64,000 bases of DNA from Riptortus pedestris. Its lineage: Eukaryota; Arthropoda; Insecta; Hemiptera; Alydidae. Both the position numbers and the translations under genes were made by a program. The notes beneath the pieces are model-generated. The model saw nothing but the letters and a program-made list of their open reading frames with translations, did not search any database and was not told where the DNA came from. This document shows positions 34,087 through 44,300 of the stretch, in pieces; the stretch's first letter is position 1, and the number at the start of each line of letters is the position of its first letter. The DNA is taken from NCBI GenBank assembly GCA_019009955.1, contig CM032228.1, positions 127,343,001 through 127,407,000 of the forward strand, given 5' to 3'.

Positions 34087-35404
34087 TTTATTTATTTATT
34101 AACGTTCATTTTATGCTACTACGGCTAATTGGAACGGGTTATCTACAGGTTACCACCCTTTCCTAGCCAGAGTGGGACTAAGGATTTTATTTAATGAGTT
34201 CGTCATTTAATAAATTCCTATTTGCCCAGGCAGGAATCGAACTCGCCTCTCTAGGTTTACCATGTGAGATTAAAGCCAACGCTCTTAACTCACTTAGCTA
34301 TATAGCCCCTATATGTGTGTGTGTATAACACGGTTATTAATGTTGGTCTTAATAAGCAATTAATACAATTTAGGATTCTTTTAATAATAACTACAAATCA
34401 TGTAGAAATTCAGAGATGTCAATAAGAAATATAATTCAAATAATTGTACTCACAAATAAATCCTTAGTCACATCTTGGCTAGAAAAGGGTAGTAACCTGT
34501 AGATAATCCATCCCATAAATAAATAATATAAATGAAAATGTAACTATAGAAGGAGGGGAGGGGGATAAGGAAAAGGATAACCAAAGAAAGAAAAAAAAAG
34601 GAAAAGGGGAACCAAAAGAAATTATAACACACTATAATCTACACTTTCTACACACTACTCTTCACTTATTTCCTATATTAGCAGGGTGTATACACTTTAA
34701 TTTTATTTATTTATCTTTATTTTTTATAACTAAAATTAAAGTATATCTTTGGCTCAACTGCCTGAATTGCCAAACATGCCACACAGCTTGTATGACGTTT
34801 GTATATATGTACACCATCACCCAAAAATAGCTACCTTTTTGAATATTGAAATTGTAAAATTTATTTAGGCACCCCCCCCCCCTTTTGATCGAAATCAACT
34901 GAGAGACTGGGGGTCTAGGTGAGGCTAAGTGTATAAGATTGCAATTTTCTTTCTACCTGTTAGATATTTAGAAGATTTATATAGGGTTTTTTGTTTATCA
35001 TAAAGATATCTAAAATTTATATCCTTTCATATTATTTGACCAGATGTGTTGAAACAAAGGTATGTATTTTATTTTCAAATAAAATAATGTTCTAGCTTTA
35101 GTGAGTACATGGAAGGCATGTGTTGTTGTCGTCAGATTGCTTTATTATATGTTACAGTGGTGTTGTTATGAAATATACAAATATAATATGACAGTATTTT
35201 TGCACAAATATTAGCAATCTTATTAAATCTGCAACATAATTCAGCTCTAATAAATTTCTTTCAGGTGATGGTAATAGCGAATTGAGTAGATTGAGAGGAG
35301 TGATAGAATCACCACCCAAATCTGGGAGGAGTTCCTTGAGGACAGGTTTCAATGGCAGGGTGTCTTCCGAGCCTTCTTTGTTAAATTTAGATAACAGACT
35401 GTAA
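27650..35404 (+). CDS. LDLRAD3: LDLRAD3-type LDL-receptor class A protein, 3' six exons (5' end not found)
   Basis: Exons 27650-27769, 29193-29348, 30662-30763, 32777-32922, 33849-34032 and 35265-35404 join in frame to about 282 aa. In order: one LDL-receptor class A domain with six Cys, a divergent Cys-rich exon, a linker, a single transmembrane helix (CALVFMIIVTILVIAICRV), and a cytoplasmic tail. The tail has VTYNINNGVQIVGSP, DPPPYSEV and GPPPPYTI, ending LDNRL. The TM, the VTYN-NNG block and two PPxY motifs in this order identify LDLRAD3, a type I membrane protein whose PPxY motifs recruit Nedd4-family ubiquitin ligases such as Itch. The signal peptide and any further LDL-A domains lie upstream and were not identified. 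The Cys-rich exon 2 lacks the acidic calcium site. Introns contain H copies, SINEs and a solo LTR. Confidence 0.88.
28135..28560 (+). mobile_element. Family H fragments: right end then left end
   Basis: The segment ending AAAATCTGCTTAGTTTACGC and GACATACTTTTT (28218-28266) is a right end. A left end (AGCAGATTTCCCCAAGGGAA) starts at 28324, and H internal sequence ending in a C run near 28515 follows. A further right-end scrap (GAGGGAAATCTGCTTAG) lies at 28819. Confidence 0.7.
29193..29348 (+). CDS. LDLRAD3: LDLRAD3-like exon: divergent Cys-rich module
   Basis: A 156-nt phase 1-1 exon. It starts like an LDL-A domain (NPCDGKIKCNNGRCIPKDWC) but goes on with KPCDPSRWNCTNRHRPDCC instead of the acidic SDE motif. 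It therefore may not bind calcium. Confidence 0.88.
30662..30763 (+). CDS. LDLRAD3: LDLRAD3-like exon: extracellular linker to the membrane
   Basis: A 102-nt phase 1-1 exon. It encodes a polar linker (DGSYPQRYNDFGDHSNSLHR) followed by FVQTTIYTIIG, which leads into the transmembrane helix. Confidence 0.85.
   Translation: MDHILSDTMTSETTQIHSIVMTSILSRQLFTLL
30846..31060 (+). mobile_element. Family H left half
   Basis: Decayed left end (ACAGATTTCCTCGTACGGGA), then blocks matching TGAGCTTGTA, CAGTCCTACCTAAATCG and GATATTCAACTGATTCC. It is followed by a SINE. Confidence 0.6.
31104..31329 (-). mobile_element. tRNA-derived SINE copy
   Basis: The minus-oriented copy reads from AGGCCTCAGGTTAGCC (31326 downward) through a GGGTTCGATTCCCAC B-box to AAGGTTGATAACCTGTAGAT and an AAATAAACAAC tail. 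The B-box is the best preserved in the window. Confidence 0.85.
31911..32565 (+). mobile_element. Family H copy, complete, TG centre
   Basis: Left end AGCAGATTTCCTTTAGGGGG, a long TG/CG tract at 32040-32121, GCTCTAGTGGTCACTATTTT, and right end CAGAATCTGCTTTGTTAACG with ACGCAGCTCCTGCGTAACAG. Same layout as the TA-centred copies but with TG as the microsatellite. Confidence 0.85.
32777..32922 (+). CDS. LDLRAD3: LDLRAD3-like exon: transmembrane helix and juxtamembrane
   Basis: It encodes CALVFMIIVTILVIAICRV, then the basic stop-transfer HMKRS and NNRRVFATTAYHRAFTQE. It ends in phase 0 before GTAATA. Confidence 0.9.
33047..33689 (-). mobile_element. Solo LTR of a gypsy-like element in an LDLRAD3 intron
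   Basis: Read on the minus strand the element starts TGTTGCGAAAATTAAA and ends GTAATAAAACGTAACA, the TG...CA ends of an LTR, 643 bp. It is flanked by a 4-bp ATAT duplication (33043-33046 and 33690-33693). A CTATTTAAGCC TATA-like box and an AATAAA-type signal near the end fit U3-R-U5. No internal region follows, so it is a solo LTR. It is related to 4400-4634. Confidence 0.85.
33849..34032 (+). CDS. LDLRAD3: LDLRAD3-like exon: cytoplasmic tail with two PPxY motifs
   Basis: It encodes LLVTYNINNGVQIVGSP, DPPPYSEVASLPPRE and GPPPPYTISQP. PPxY motifs bind WW domains of HECT E3 ligases. The exon ends in phase 1 before GTGAGT. Confidence 0.92.
34086..34310 (-). mobile_element. tRNA-derived SINE copy
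   Basis: Minus-oriented, full length. It begins GGGGCTATATAGCTAAGTGA, has the B-box GGCGAGTTCGATTCCTGC, CTGGCTAGGAAAGGGTGGTA and the AATAAATAAATA tail. It lies immediately after a TA tract at 34053-34078. Confidence 0.85.
34446..34530 (+). mobile_element. SINE 3' fragment
   Basis: Only the body (TCCTTAGTCACATCTTGGCT, AGAAAAGGGTAGTAACCTG) and a short AAATAAATAAT tail remain. Confidence 0.7.
35265..35404 (+). CDS. LDLRAD3: LDLRAD3-like terminal exon
   Basis: It completes a split Cys codon (T|GT), then encodes a Ser/Arg-rich tail (SPPKSGRSSLRTGFNGRVSS) and stops at TAA (35402-35404). The acceptor is AATTTCTTTCAG. Confidence 0.85.
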
Positions 35405-35733
35405 ATATTATTTGTTATAGCCCTATGAAGGATTAGCTCATAGTTTTATTTTTTAAAAAAGTTATGTCAATGAAGAAATATAATTTTTTTCTTTCCTCTT
35501 TTATTATTTTATTTCCCTTTCTTCAACTTATTTCATTTTATTTATGGAAAATAATTGTATATAATACATAAGGAAACTGTAATTGTGCATTTCATGCATT
35601 CACACTTTTTCCTACAGTTTTTAATATGGTAAAACATGGTGCATATATTATATTATTTTCAGTTTCTTCTAAAGTTCAAGCTTATTAGTTACTACATAAA
35701 TGAAGAAGTCCAACATGCAGTACTGTGTGAATT

Positions 35734-35790
35734 AAGCAGATTTCCCTAGTGGAATGGCAGGTTGATGATATATTCTCAAATTTCTCCATA
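35734..35790 (+). mobile_element. Family H left-end fragment
   Basis: AAGCAGATTTCCCTAGTGGAA is a recognisable but isolated left end about 330 bp past the LDLRAD3-like stop. Confidence 0.5.
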
Positions 35791-35952
35791 ATAAGAAAGA
35801 AACCTATATAACAAAATTTAAGTTGGACATAAGATGCTCAGGGATATGATTGCTTTAAGTGAAAATTTATGAGTAGTTGTGAAAAAAATTGAAATAATTC
35901 ATTTAAGACTTTGCTGTAGTAAAGCCCTAAACACCCAAGGCCTTTAATAAAA

Positions 35953-36211
35953 AGGGGGTTAGTCAGTAAGTAAAGCATTCATCTTAAAGCCAATGATTTA
36001 ACTTACATGACTCAAATGGTAAGCCAATACTTTAACTCTAATAGTAAACCTAGTGTGGTGAGTTGGGTTTCCGCCTGGCACTAAGAATTTGACCAACTCA
36101 TTGAGTAAAATCCTTAGTCCCTCCCTGGCTAGAAAAGGGTGGTAACCTGTCGATAACCCACCCCAATTAGCCATAATAGCGAAAAGTGGAGGTTAATAAA
36201 TAATAATAATT
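35953..36211 (+). mobile_element. tRNA-derived SINE copy with an internal duplication
   Basis: Carries a partly duplicated head (GTAAAGCATTC and later AGTAAGCCAATAC), the GTGGTGAGTTGGGTTTCCGC B-box, CTGGCTAGAAAAGGGTGGTA and the tail TTAATAAATAATAATAAT. Confidence 0.75.
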
Positions 36212-37013
36212 ATAAACCTCCAAAAAGTTACAATTTTCTTCTTTTTCCATTTTTTTTGGTCAGAAAAAGAGTAGATATTAAAATTTGGTTTAAAATTTTA
36301 AGAAATCATGATTTTCACCATGACGCATTATTGTCATATGCAAAAGTTTACTGTATTAGTTATGTAATAGCACAATGATGTATTTCTGGTTTTGCATTCT
36401 CAAAAAAATTCATCACTCGGACTCTGGGTTCTCAAATTATTTTGCCTGCTGTAAGAGTGTATATATTACCCTTTTTATCGTTTAAGTTCATATATTTCAT
36501 AGGCAGGAAAAACAAATTTTATTAATATATGTTTGTTTTCACTGTATCTTTCCTTTCATTTTTTAGTTTGTATTACAAATTCAGCGTATAATATCTAAAA
36601 AGGTGTAAGTTTACCAACACACATAATAGTAAAGAACGAATTGGTGGTAGGCTGTAAGAGAGGAAGAGGAGCATAGAAAATGCCCTGCCTCCCATCCCTA
36701 TCTACCCCTATTCTCCTCATCTTTATATCACCTTTTCAATATGGCACTTGATACAAAAAAAAAAAAATAATAATAAAAAAAAATATATATTTTTACAATC
36801 ATGGAATGGATAAGTCTATTTATTCTGATAGTTATGAGCATTATATAAATAAAGACACTGTGTGATTATATGTTTAGAGCAACTTATGTTATAAGTATAT
36901 ATATCGGGGCCAACAATTCTAAAAATGTCATTTTTAGGGCACAAAAGACTGAATGAAATTAAACAAAACTCAGTATCTGAATTAACACCCATTTCTACTA
37001 GATTATAAGCTAC
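36212..37013. other. AT-rich, no gene seen
   Basis: Low-complexity A/T runs, including a long A-rich run at 36752-36790. No exon or element end recognised. Confidence 0.5.
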
Positions 37014-37015
37014 AT

Positions 37016-37200
37016 TATTGGGTTGATGCAAAATTAATGCAGGCTTTTAATATTCATTTAAAATACACCATATTTTCACTTTAACTATATATATTTAATC
37101 AAAGTAATTTCCATCAGAATCAATGCACTTTTGCCAATGTTCAAAGAGCTTTCTTATCACAGTACAAACATAAATCTACTCAGAAGTCATTGCTGAAGGA
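37016..37200 (-). mobile_element. mariner remnant (one ITR and transposase C-terminus)
   Basis: TTGGGTTGATGCAAAATTAA at 37018 resembles the TTGGGTTGGTGCAAAAGTAA type mariner ITR. The minus strand just beyond encodes IRKLFEHWQKCIDSDGNYFD, which matches the C-terminal W-KC-D-DGNYF of mariner transposases. No second ITR was found. Confidence 0.7.
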
Positions 37201-37419
37201 GCACGTGGCTCAGTTCTTCAGATCTTTGCAATGCTGTGTGTAGGTCCTTCACTTTCTAGATGAATCTCAGAGTTGAATGAATGTCCTCTGAGTGACTGGA
37301 AGATTCGAAGAACTCTCCAGCAAGGTATAGACTTTGCCCTTATGTCATTTCAATACCACTAGTCTTCACGAACAGCTGACCTGTGCTATTCCTCATCAAC
37401 ACAATCAGTTAGATATAGC

Positions 37420-37745
37420 ATGCAGTTGTGCAACGTCGCTGGATCCCCAGGGATATGAATAAAGTCTGAATTGAACTGATGCCCTTGATCAGGAGTAATT
37501 CTTGCCGGGGTACCGAACCTGCAAAGCCATTATCCCTTCAATTGCTTCCACTACTGCAACTCTAGAGATTTCCTCCAGTGGGCACGTTGGCGATAAAGCG
37601 AAAACAGTAATGTTTGCCGTTGGAGGTTGATTAGGACCTGATAATGTCCATGGAGTGTGTTCAAAACAGCCGCTGAGGCAAACGTTCCTGGGGGGGGGGG
37701 GTTACAGCAGCAAAATCATTTGAGGATGTCAGCTTGGACAAAAAA
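37420..37745 (-). mobile_element. gypsy-like integrase fragment
   Basis: Minus-strand frames read SMDIIRS, STSNGKHYCFRFIA, RVAVVEAIEG and RFGTPARITPDQGHQFNSDF. The order and spacing match the gypsy integrase core (DIVGPLP, FTRWPEA, RFG-P-ITTDQG-QFNS, with its catalytic Asps). Frameshifts separate the pieces. Confidence 0.7.
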
Positions 37746-38370
37746 AAACCATGTGACTAAGTGTCTAATATGACTAGACACATGGACCACCTAAGTGTTC
37801 AAAAGCCCATGAGATGCTCAAGGCATGGACTCAATGACATAAGGTCTCATCTGGGAAGTTAGCATCATGCGGAGTACTTCTAGATCCTTCACTGGTATCT
37901 CCACAAACCCTTGGGGCAATCAGTGATCTCCATGTCTTGAAGGCACTAATGAACTTCAGCAGCTAAGTTATAATGAATTAGAATAATTTTTATCTCAATC
38001 AAATTTTAGAAGTTCAAGAACGTAAAACCGGGGGGGGGGGGAGGGTCACCACAACATATTTGCATGTTTCATGGATAATAGAAGTCTCTTCAAAACAATA
38101 TTTGGTATTTAAGCTTCGAATAATGTGGTTTATTACATAACAGAGTATTTTTTATGTAACATGAACACGCTACATGTCCTACTCACCTATTGAGGTCGTG
38201 TTCATTAGGAGCTTTTCGAAAAACTTCTTCAAATGTCCATTCAATCGTCTTGAATATTAACCGTGATATTTGCATTTTTCACCCTTCAGCAAACCCTCAC
38301 TTCTGCTCATGTTAGATAAACAACACTCTGTTATATAATAAACCACATCCTGCTAAAATTGGGATATTTT
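37746..38370. other. Unassigned, with family H internal scraps
   Basis: 37746-38020 has no recognised content. At 38025-38165 and 38195-38340 there are diverged H fragments (ACAACATATTTGCATG, AATATTTGGTATTTAAGC, TATTGAGGTCGTGTTCAT). Confidence 0.45.
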
Positions 38371-38645
38371 GTTCCTATTAGTTTTTAGACAAATTTGTAC
38401 ATAACAAACATTGTTTATTGTGTAATTTATGCAATGTTTGTTATACACACTTTTATTTTATACCGAATTGTAAATGAGATATACGTTTAAAACTATAGCG
38501 GGATTCAACAATTTTATTGGACATTAATGACTTAACCGGGCTAAACAAAACTGGACATGTGAATCAGCATTAACTCATCCATGATTATAAGCTATATCAT
38601 CTGTTTGTCTGAAAACATTCTACAAATTTGGGTCCATTACATAGT
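38371..38645 (-). mobile_element. Family B fragment
   Basis: Minus-strand match to the internal B block: ATAACAAACATTG repeats, AATGAGATATACG, AACTATAGCGGGATTC, and TTATAAGCTATATCATC near the end. Confidence 0.55.
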
Positions 38646-38650
38646 AAAAA

Positions 38651-39073
38651 GTCCGTCACGCAGGGGCTGCGTAAACTAAGCAGATTTCCCACGTGAAGTT
38701 ATACAATAGAGAAATCTCCATACGAGAGCCGAACAGTTACGGCAAGGGCCGAACTAGCTTTTGGTGGTCCGTTATCGGCCCAAATTTAATAAAAATGCAA
38801 ATATCTCGGTTAATATTCAAGATAGAGAATAAATGTACAGAACAATATTCATAGTACATTTATTTTACAATACGATTGGTTCTATACAATGTTTTGATCC
38901 GACGTATGGTAACGGAGATATTTCGAATTTTCGAAAATCCCCCCCTCTAAATCCCCCCTCCCACTGGTTCAATTTCAGGCATTAACGAACTTGATCTGTC
39001 ATTTTGCATAAAATGTTTAAATATCGAGTTTGGTAACGATTAAACAAAAATTGCGACTGCTAGAGCGTTAACA

Positions 39074-39150
<77 letters not shown>

Positions 39151-39268
39151 GGACGGACCTCATTTTCGTCATCTACTAGGTAGGATCGATGAACATTTGA
39201 AGAACATTTTCGAAAATTGCCTCATGAGTACGACCTCAATAGCCGATTTCCCTTAAGGGAAATCTGCT
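38651..39268 (-). mobile_element. Family H copy, complete and well preserved
   Basis: On the minus strand: right end GTCCGTCACGCAGGGGCTGC..., i.e. an intact ACGCAG-GGG-CTGCGT stem-loop, AAGCAGATTTCCCACGTG, a 66-bp TA centre (39079-39144), CCTACTAGGTAGGATCGATG on the plus strand, and the left-end palindrome TTTCCCTTAAGGGAAA with TCTGCT at 39268. The near-consensus ends suggest a recent insertion. Confidence 0.93.
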
Positions 39269-39341
39269 AAAAGGTTTCGAGCATCATGCCATCAAAAGAT
39301 ACCAATGCAGTACATCTTTAACACTATTTTCTAGAGCACCA

Positions 39342-40598
39342 GCAGAAAAAGTTCAATAAAAATAATATTTTGTACATATGCATCCAATAAAGTGATTCAC
39401 GGTATAACTGATTATTGTTAATAAGGCGTGAGTAGGAGTGAGGTTTACACAAGGCAGAAAACAAAAAAAATCCAAATATCTCATTAATATTGAAAATAGA
39501 GAAAAAAATGAGTGTAACAACATTTATTGGAAATTAGATTTCCAATAATGACAGAGATCACAACCAATGAAAAAGGCGTGTGTAACTTCTGAAGATCTAC
39601 AAGGGTCTGTAAAAACATATAAAAATACATTAAATTCAGCTATTCAGCACATTCACCGTACTAATCACAAATTATGTTTTAAAAACCAGCGAAGAACCCC
39701 CCCCCCCCTCTCAGCAAAACACCTCTTCCACCCCTAACCAGTTCTTCTTCAAGTTGCTAGAGCATCAGGTCATAAACTCAATTTTAGATCAGCAGACCAT
39801 GGGTTGTATTATTTAATTCAGTTAAGCTTAAATAAATATATATGTTATTTACTTTCAAAGGAGATACTGCATAAGACTCCAAAATCTGCAAAAGTCTTAG
39901 GAAAGTGGCTTGCGTTTACAATTTTAGGAGATTTCCATTAAGGAGAATTTTTTTTTTTATTGTTACCAAACACGATATATAATCATTTTAGGTAAAAATA
40001 AAGATGAAGTTCATTAATGGCAAAAATCGGATCAGTGGGAGAGGGGTGGAATTTTCGAAAATTTGGAATATCTCCGTTATTATGAGTCAATTTTATGCAT
40101 AGGTACATCCCCATATTTATTCCATATTTTACCTGGATTAGATAGTTCAAGTAATTTACTAAAAACATTACGATGTCTTTCTTATCTTCAGCTCATAGTA
40201 ACATCGTTTTGAGATGACTTTCTGAAGAGGTGTTGCTTGCACTTTTTTTTGGAGGGGGGGGGGTTTCTTCGTTGGTTTTTGAAAACATAATTTGTGATTA
40301 GTCAAGAGAACGTGCTGAATGGCTGAATTTAATATATTTTTCATACCCTGTAGATCTACACCAGCCTTCTCCATTGGTTGTGATCTCTGTGATTATTGGA
40401 AATCTAATTTTCAATAAATGTTGATACACATATTTTTTCTCTATTTTGAATATTAACTGAGATATTTGCATTTTTTAGTTTTCAGCCTTGTGTAAACCAC
40501 ACTCCTACTCACGCCTTATTAACAATAATCAGTTATACCGTGAATCACTTTATTCAAAGCATAAGTACCAAATATATTTTTTTATTGAACCTTTTCTG
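39342..40598. repeat. Large inverted repeat, arms about 380 bp, spacer about 495 bp
   Basis: Left arm 39342-39728 and right arm 40224-40598 are inverted copies. They share CAGAAAA...GTTCAATAAAAA at the outer end, TAACTGATTATTGTTAATAA, GACAGAGATCACAACCAATG and the ACACCTCTTC inner end. A C run (39697-39708) pairs with a G run (40254-40263). The arms contain H-like blocks. The spacer also holds H-related sequence (40020-40090). Confidence 0.85.
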
Positions 40599-40805
40599 TG
40601 TGTGGTATGAGCAAATATTTTCAGTGACTTCACATTTAAGATTTTACTTTCTAAACTACGTCCAATTTTTAGTTTGAGTAACTTACTATGCATCTCATAT
40701 CCAGATGGTATTTCGATTTGTTAGAAAACTTCTGAAAAACTTCCATAAATGTCCCTCGATCCTACCTAGGATACGACGCAAATGAGGCCCGTTCAAAATT
40801 ATATA

Positions 40806-40930
40806 TATACTAGCTTAGTTACCGGACTTCGCCAGGGAATTCGTTTGAGGCTGAATGATGATGCTATATTTTTTTGCAAGACTTTACTTTGCACAATATT
40901 TTGACATTTGTCCGTCCCAGTTTTATGTAT
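40806..40930 (+). mobile_element. Family B 5' fragment
   Basis: ACTAGCTTAGTTACCGGACT, GGGAATTCGTTTGAGGCTGA and TTTACTTTGCACAATATTTT follow the TA tract of an H left half (GACGCAAATGAGGCCCGTTC at 40775). Confidence 0.75.
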
Positions 40931-41204
40931 CTAATAACCAAAATTAAAAATACTCTTTTGTATGTCTGGATGACAAACTTTATATTTAATTGGTACATAG
41001 TGTGTTCAATAAAGTATATCATATATTAACGGAGGAGAGTTAATAAATACTAGAAGTAACAGGATGTACCTCTTTTAAATAATTGACTGGAGTCATCCTT
41101 TTAAATTATTTATTTATGATAATTAAACAAATTCACATTCCTGAGATTAACACTAAATTTTTAAAAGTAGAAGAATAAAGTAACATGTAAACTAAGACCA
41201 ATAT

Positions 41205-41345
41205 GAGGTCGGCTGGGAAGCGAGTTTTGTGCTAACTAGAGAGATATTAATGGTGATGACGTAGAGACGTAAGTTGATGACGTACTTGTTTTGAGACTCA
41301 AGGATTGATGACGTTTGTATTATTTTATTCCCGCCGAGACAGCTT
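41205..41345. repeat. TGATGACGT-rich repeat, copy 1
   Basis: It contains AGCGAGTTTTGTGCTAACTA, GAGAGATATTAATGGTGATG and three GATGACGT words, and ends in CCCGCCGAG. The same words recur at 44510-44760. Confidence 0.7.
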
Positions 41346-44300
41346 AGTGGCAGCCATGTTGTTTCACATTGAATTTTCAAATATCAGAGTATTTTGGATA
41401 ATCTGTTTAATAAGTAAGCTAACTTCTATTATGTGTCATTGTTATGTAACTTTATGTATGTTTTATGCTAATTATACGTTTTTATTAAGTCCAAATTTCT
41501 CCAGGAGCGAGGAGTTGTTTTTTTTCCTAATGTATCCTTAAGCTGTCTTTCATTTAATGATTGCCATTAGATGAATATAACCATTCTGGTTAGTCTTATC
41601 TATTCCTAAAAAGGAAAACACTGAATTATTTTACTATTAGTGGTATATATTTATAATTGAGGGCTTATGTTAGGTATAAGCCTTTTCAATATATTAAATA
41701 AGTTTAATAATTTGTCATCCTTGTAATCTATATAAGTAGACATCTGTCATTACTACCAGACTTTTATGAATGTACACATACTTATTGTCTATATATTGAC
41801 TAAGAAGAAATATATTTCATAGAATTAAATCAACACTTGATGAAAATGATCTATGTATGTAAATCCTAACAAAATACATCTATTATTTGAAATATTAATG
41901 TCTTGTTCCCTGATTGAGCTTGAATGATAAGAAAGGTGCAATTTTGTAATAATATTCTCTATGTTCTTTCCTATGATTCTTAAGAATAATTCTTTTTGAA
42001 ATCACAAAACAATATTTAATTTTTGAAAAAAATATAATCTCTTATTCTCTTTTATGAACATATAGTGATTGGGTTTCTTGTGAGCTAACTTTACATTCAT
42101 TATATATTAAGTATATTTAGTTTTTAAGACTTCTGACATTTATTTCAGAGCATATTTGACAGTAATTTTGTTGCTTGTCCTTTTAATAAATTTATTCCAA
42201 GTTGAATTTGAAAAATCTGTATTTATTTCTGTAATATAATAGTGTTTTAACTGAATTATTTAGCTTTGTACAGTATATCACATAATATGTATTATATTAG
42301 TCTGATAATAAATTCATCTTTTCTTTTCTAATTTTGAGAGAAATAACATCATGTATTTACAAAATGTTTACAATAGGTCATGTTTTGTAATGTATAAACT
42401 TAACTAATTAATATGAATGGAAATATCAAATAGAAATACTGAGGTTGAATGTTTGTGTTGATTTGACATGGAATGAGCCCAATAGTACAATTTGTCGCCT
42501 CAACATCTTTTTCTAAGCGAACTACCCTATACTGCTAATACTTACTCATTAGTAGGTGTATTTAATTTGGAAACACTGTTTTCCTTTCCCTTCCTCGATG
42601 TTTTCACATATGTAATCTCAAATTTCTAATTCAAAGTTGTATTAGTTAAGAGTTGCTATTTTAGGAGACATACAAAGTGGAATAATATCCGAGTCATTGC
42701 AACAGGTGGAAATCAGCTTAGTTTATGCAGCTCTTCTGGGATAGTCCTTTTTTAGACCCATTTCCATAAGCCAAGATACATGTATATTTTTACTACCTTT
42801 TTTAAAAATCTTTATTTTGAGGGTCTTCAGCTTCTTTGCAGTCGAAACAGTCTCATGAAGAAAGAAATAATCATTTGCTCTGATTACAATTTTCCAATGC
42901 TTTTCATATTTTATTACTTTTTTGTTGGATCTTGAAAAAGCCCTTGTTTTTTTTGCGTTAATTGTTGTTCTAGGTACATGGATTTATTTTGAAGGCACTA
43001 ATAGCTTTTAGAAGCTTATTTAGACTGACTCTTGAAATAAGTTCAATAATTATGGAAGTGAATATAGAGACCTGTGATCTAGAATTATATATATTAAAAT
43101 TATTTCAATTTAATTATTTATTTAATATCTAGGGAATTCATTTTTATTTTGTTTCAGGTGACTAACCAGCTGCTAACCCTTGATTCTTCAGGATGTATTT
43201 ATAGGTTACTCCTGAGGCACAAATAGAAGATTGTTTTATTAATTTTATTCTTAGAAAATAATATATGTTTTTACTTAATAAATTATTAACATAAATACTT
43301 AAAGTAGTTTTTGTACACATCTCAGTGTGTATTACTCCATTTCCTCTTCATTCCATGGGGTGGTTCTGTTAGTTTGTCCTAGTCATGTTCTGTCTGGGTC
43401 TAAAAAGTCTCTGTACACATGGTTTTGAAATGTTTTAAAACAGGCTTTATGGGGGAGATTGATTGCTTTGATAACGTCGTTTCTTTTATTTCTGTTTATT
43501 ATACAAACATACATATTTTAAAAAGTTTACAAATTGTTATAAAATGTTAATTATATACTTCAAATATAAATTTTGGTCTACTATAAAAAAACTCTTTTCC
43601 TGAAAATTCCTCAGAAATTATATTTTTTTAAAAACAGATGTAAGTGTAATGGAGCTTTTTTTGACCCAATGTAGCTGGGGTTGCTTTCTATTAAATCTCA
43701 TAAGGTATTTAAACATGATTCCATGCATCCCATTCTAAGAATTTCAACTTCATCTCTTGTTAAGTTCCTCGCCTCAACCAATTCTGTTTGAAGCGTATAG
43801 AACACTGCATTTAAAAATAATTTTTCCACTATAGATCCTGGCTCCTATTTTTATTCCAAAAACCGGACTATCTTTTGTTGGCTTTTAAAAAGAATCACAA
43901 TAATTATTAATATTAATACTCGCACTGCAGCAGTGTAAAATATTGGCCTTGTCTTGAGTCCAAATGCATTTTGAGACAGATGGCTGTGCTCTGTACTTTT
44001 TTTTTCTAATGTTGATGTATTGACTTAATCTAAAGGTTGAAAAACATGTGTCATTTGATGTTATGGAAATTTGCAATATACAAATTACAAATGATTACAT
44101 TAAATCCATTAATAACTTAGAAGTCTCAGTATTTCTCATTATAATATTTAACATAAACAAACCAAAGAAAGTTACTTCAACTGGACTAATATTGTTCCAA
44201 GTATGTCATATTACTGGAACATTTATTTAAAATAAAGTTTAGTTACTTGCCAAGTACCTAAACAAGAAATATTTAAGGCTTAAAGGAAGGTTTCTTGAAT

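Noticed and set aside
41305..41541. 78-aa open frame MMTFVLFYSRRDS...
   Set aside because: AT-driven, no motif, not joinable in frame to the candidate exon at 43158 through the GTAAGC near 41412.
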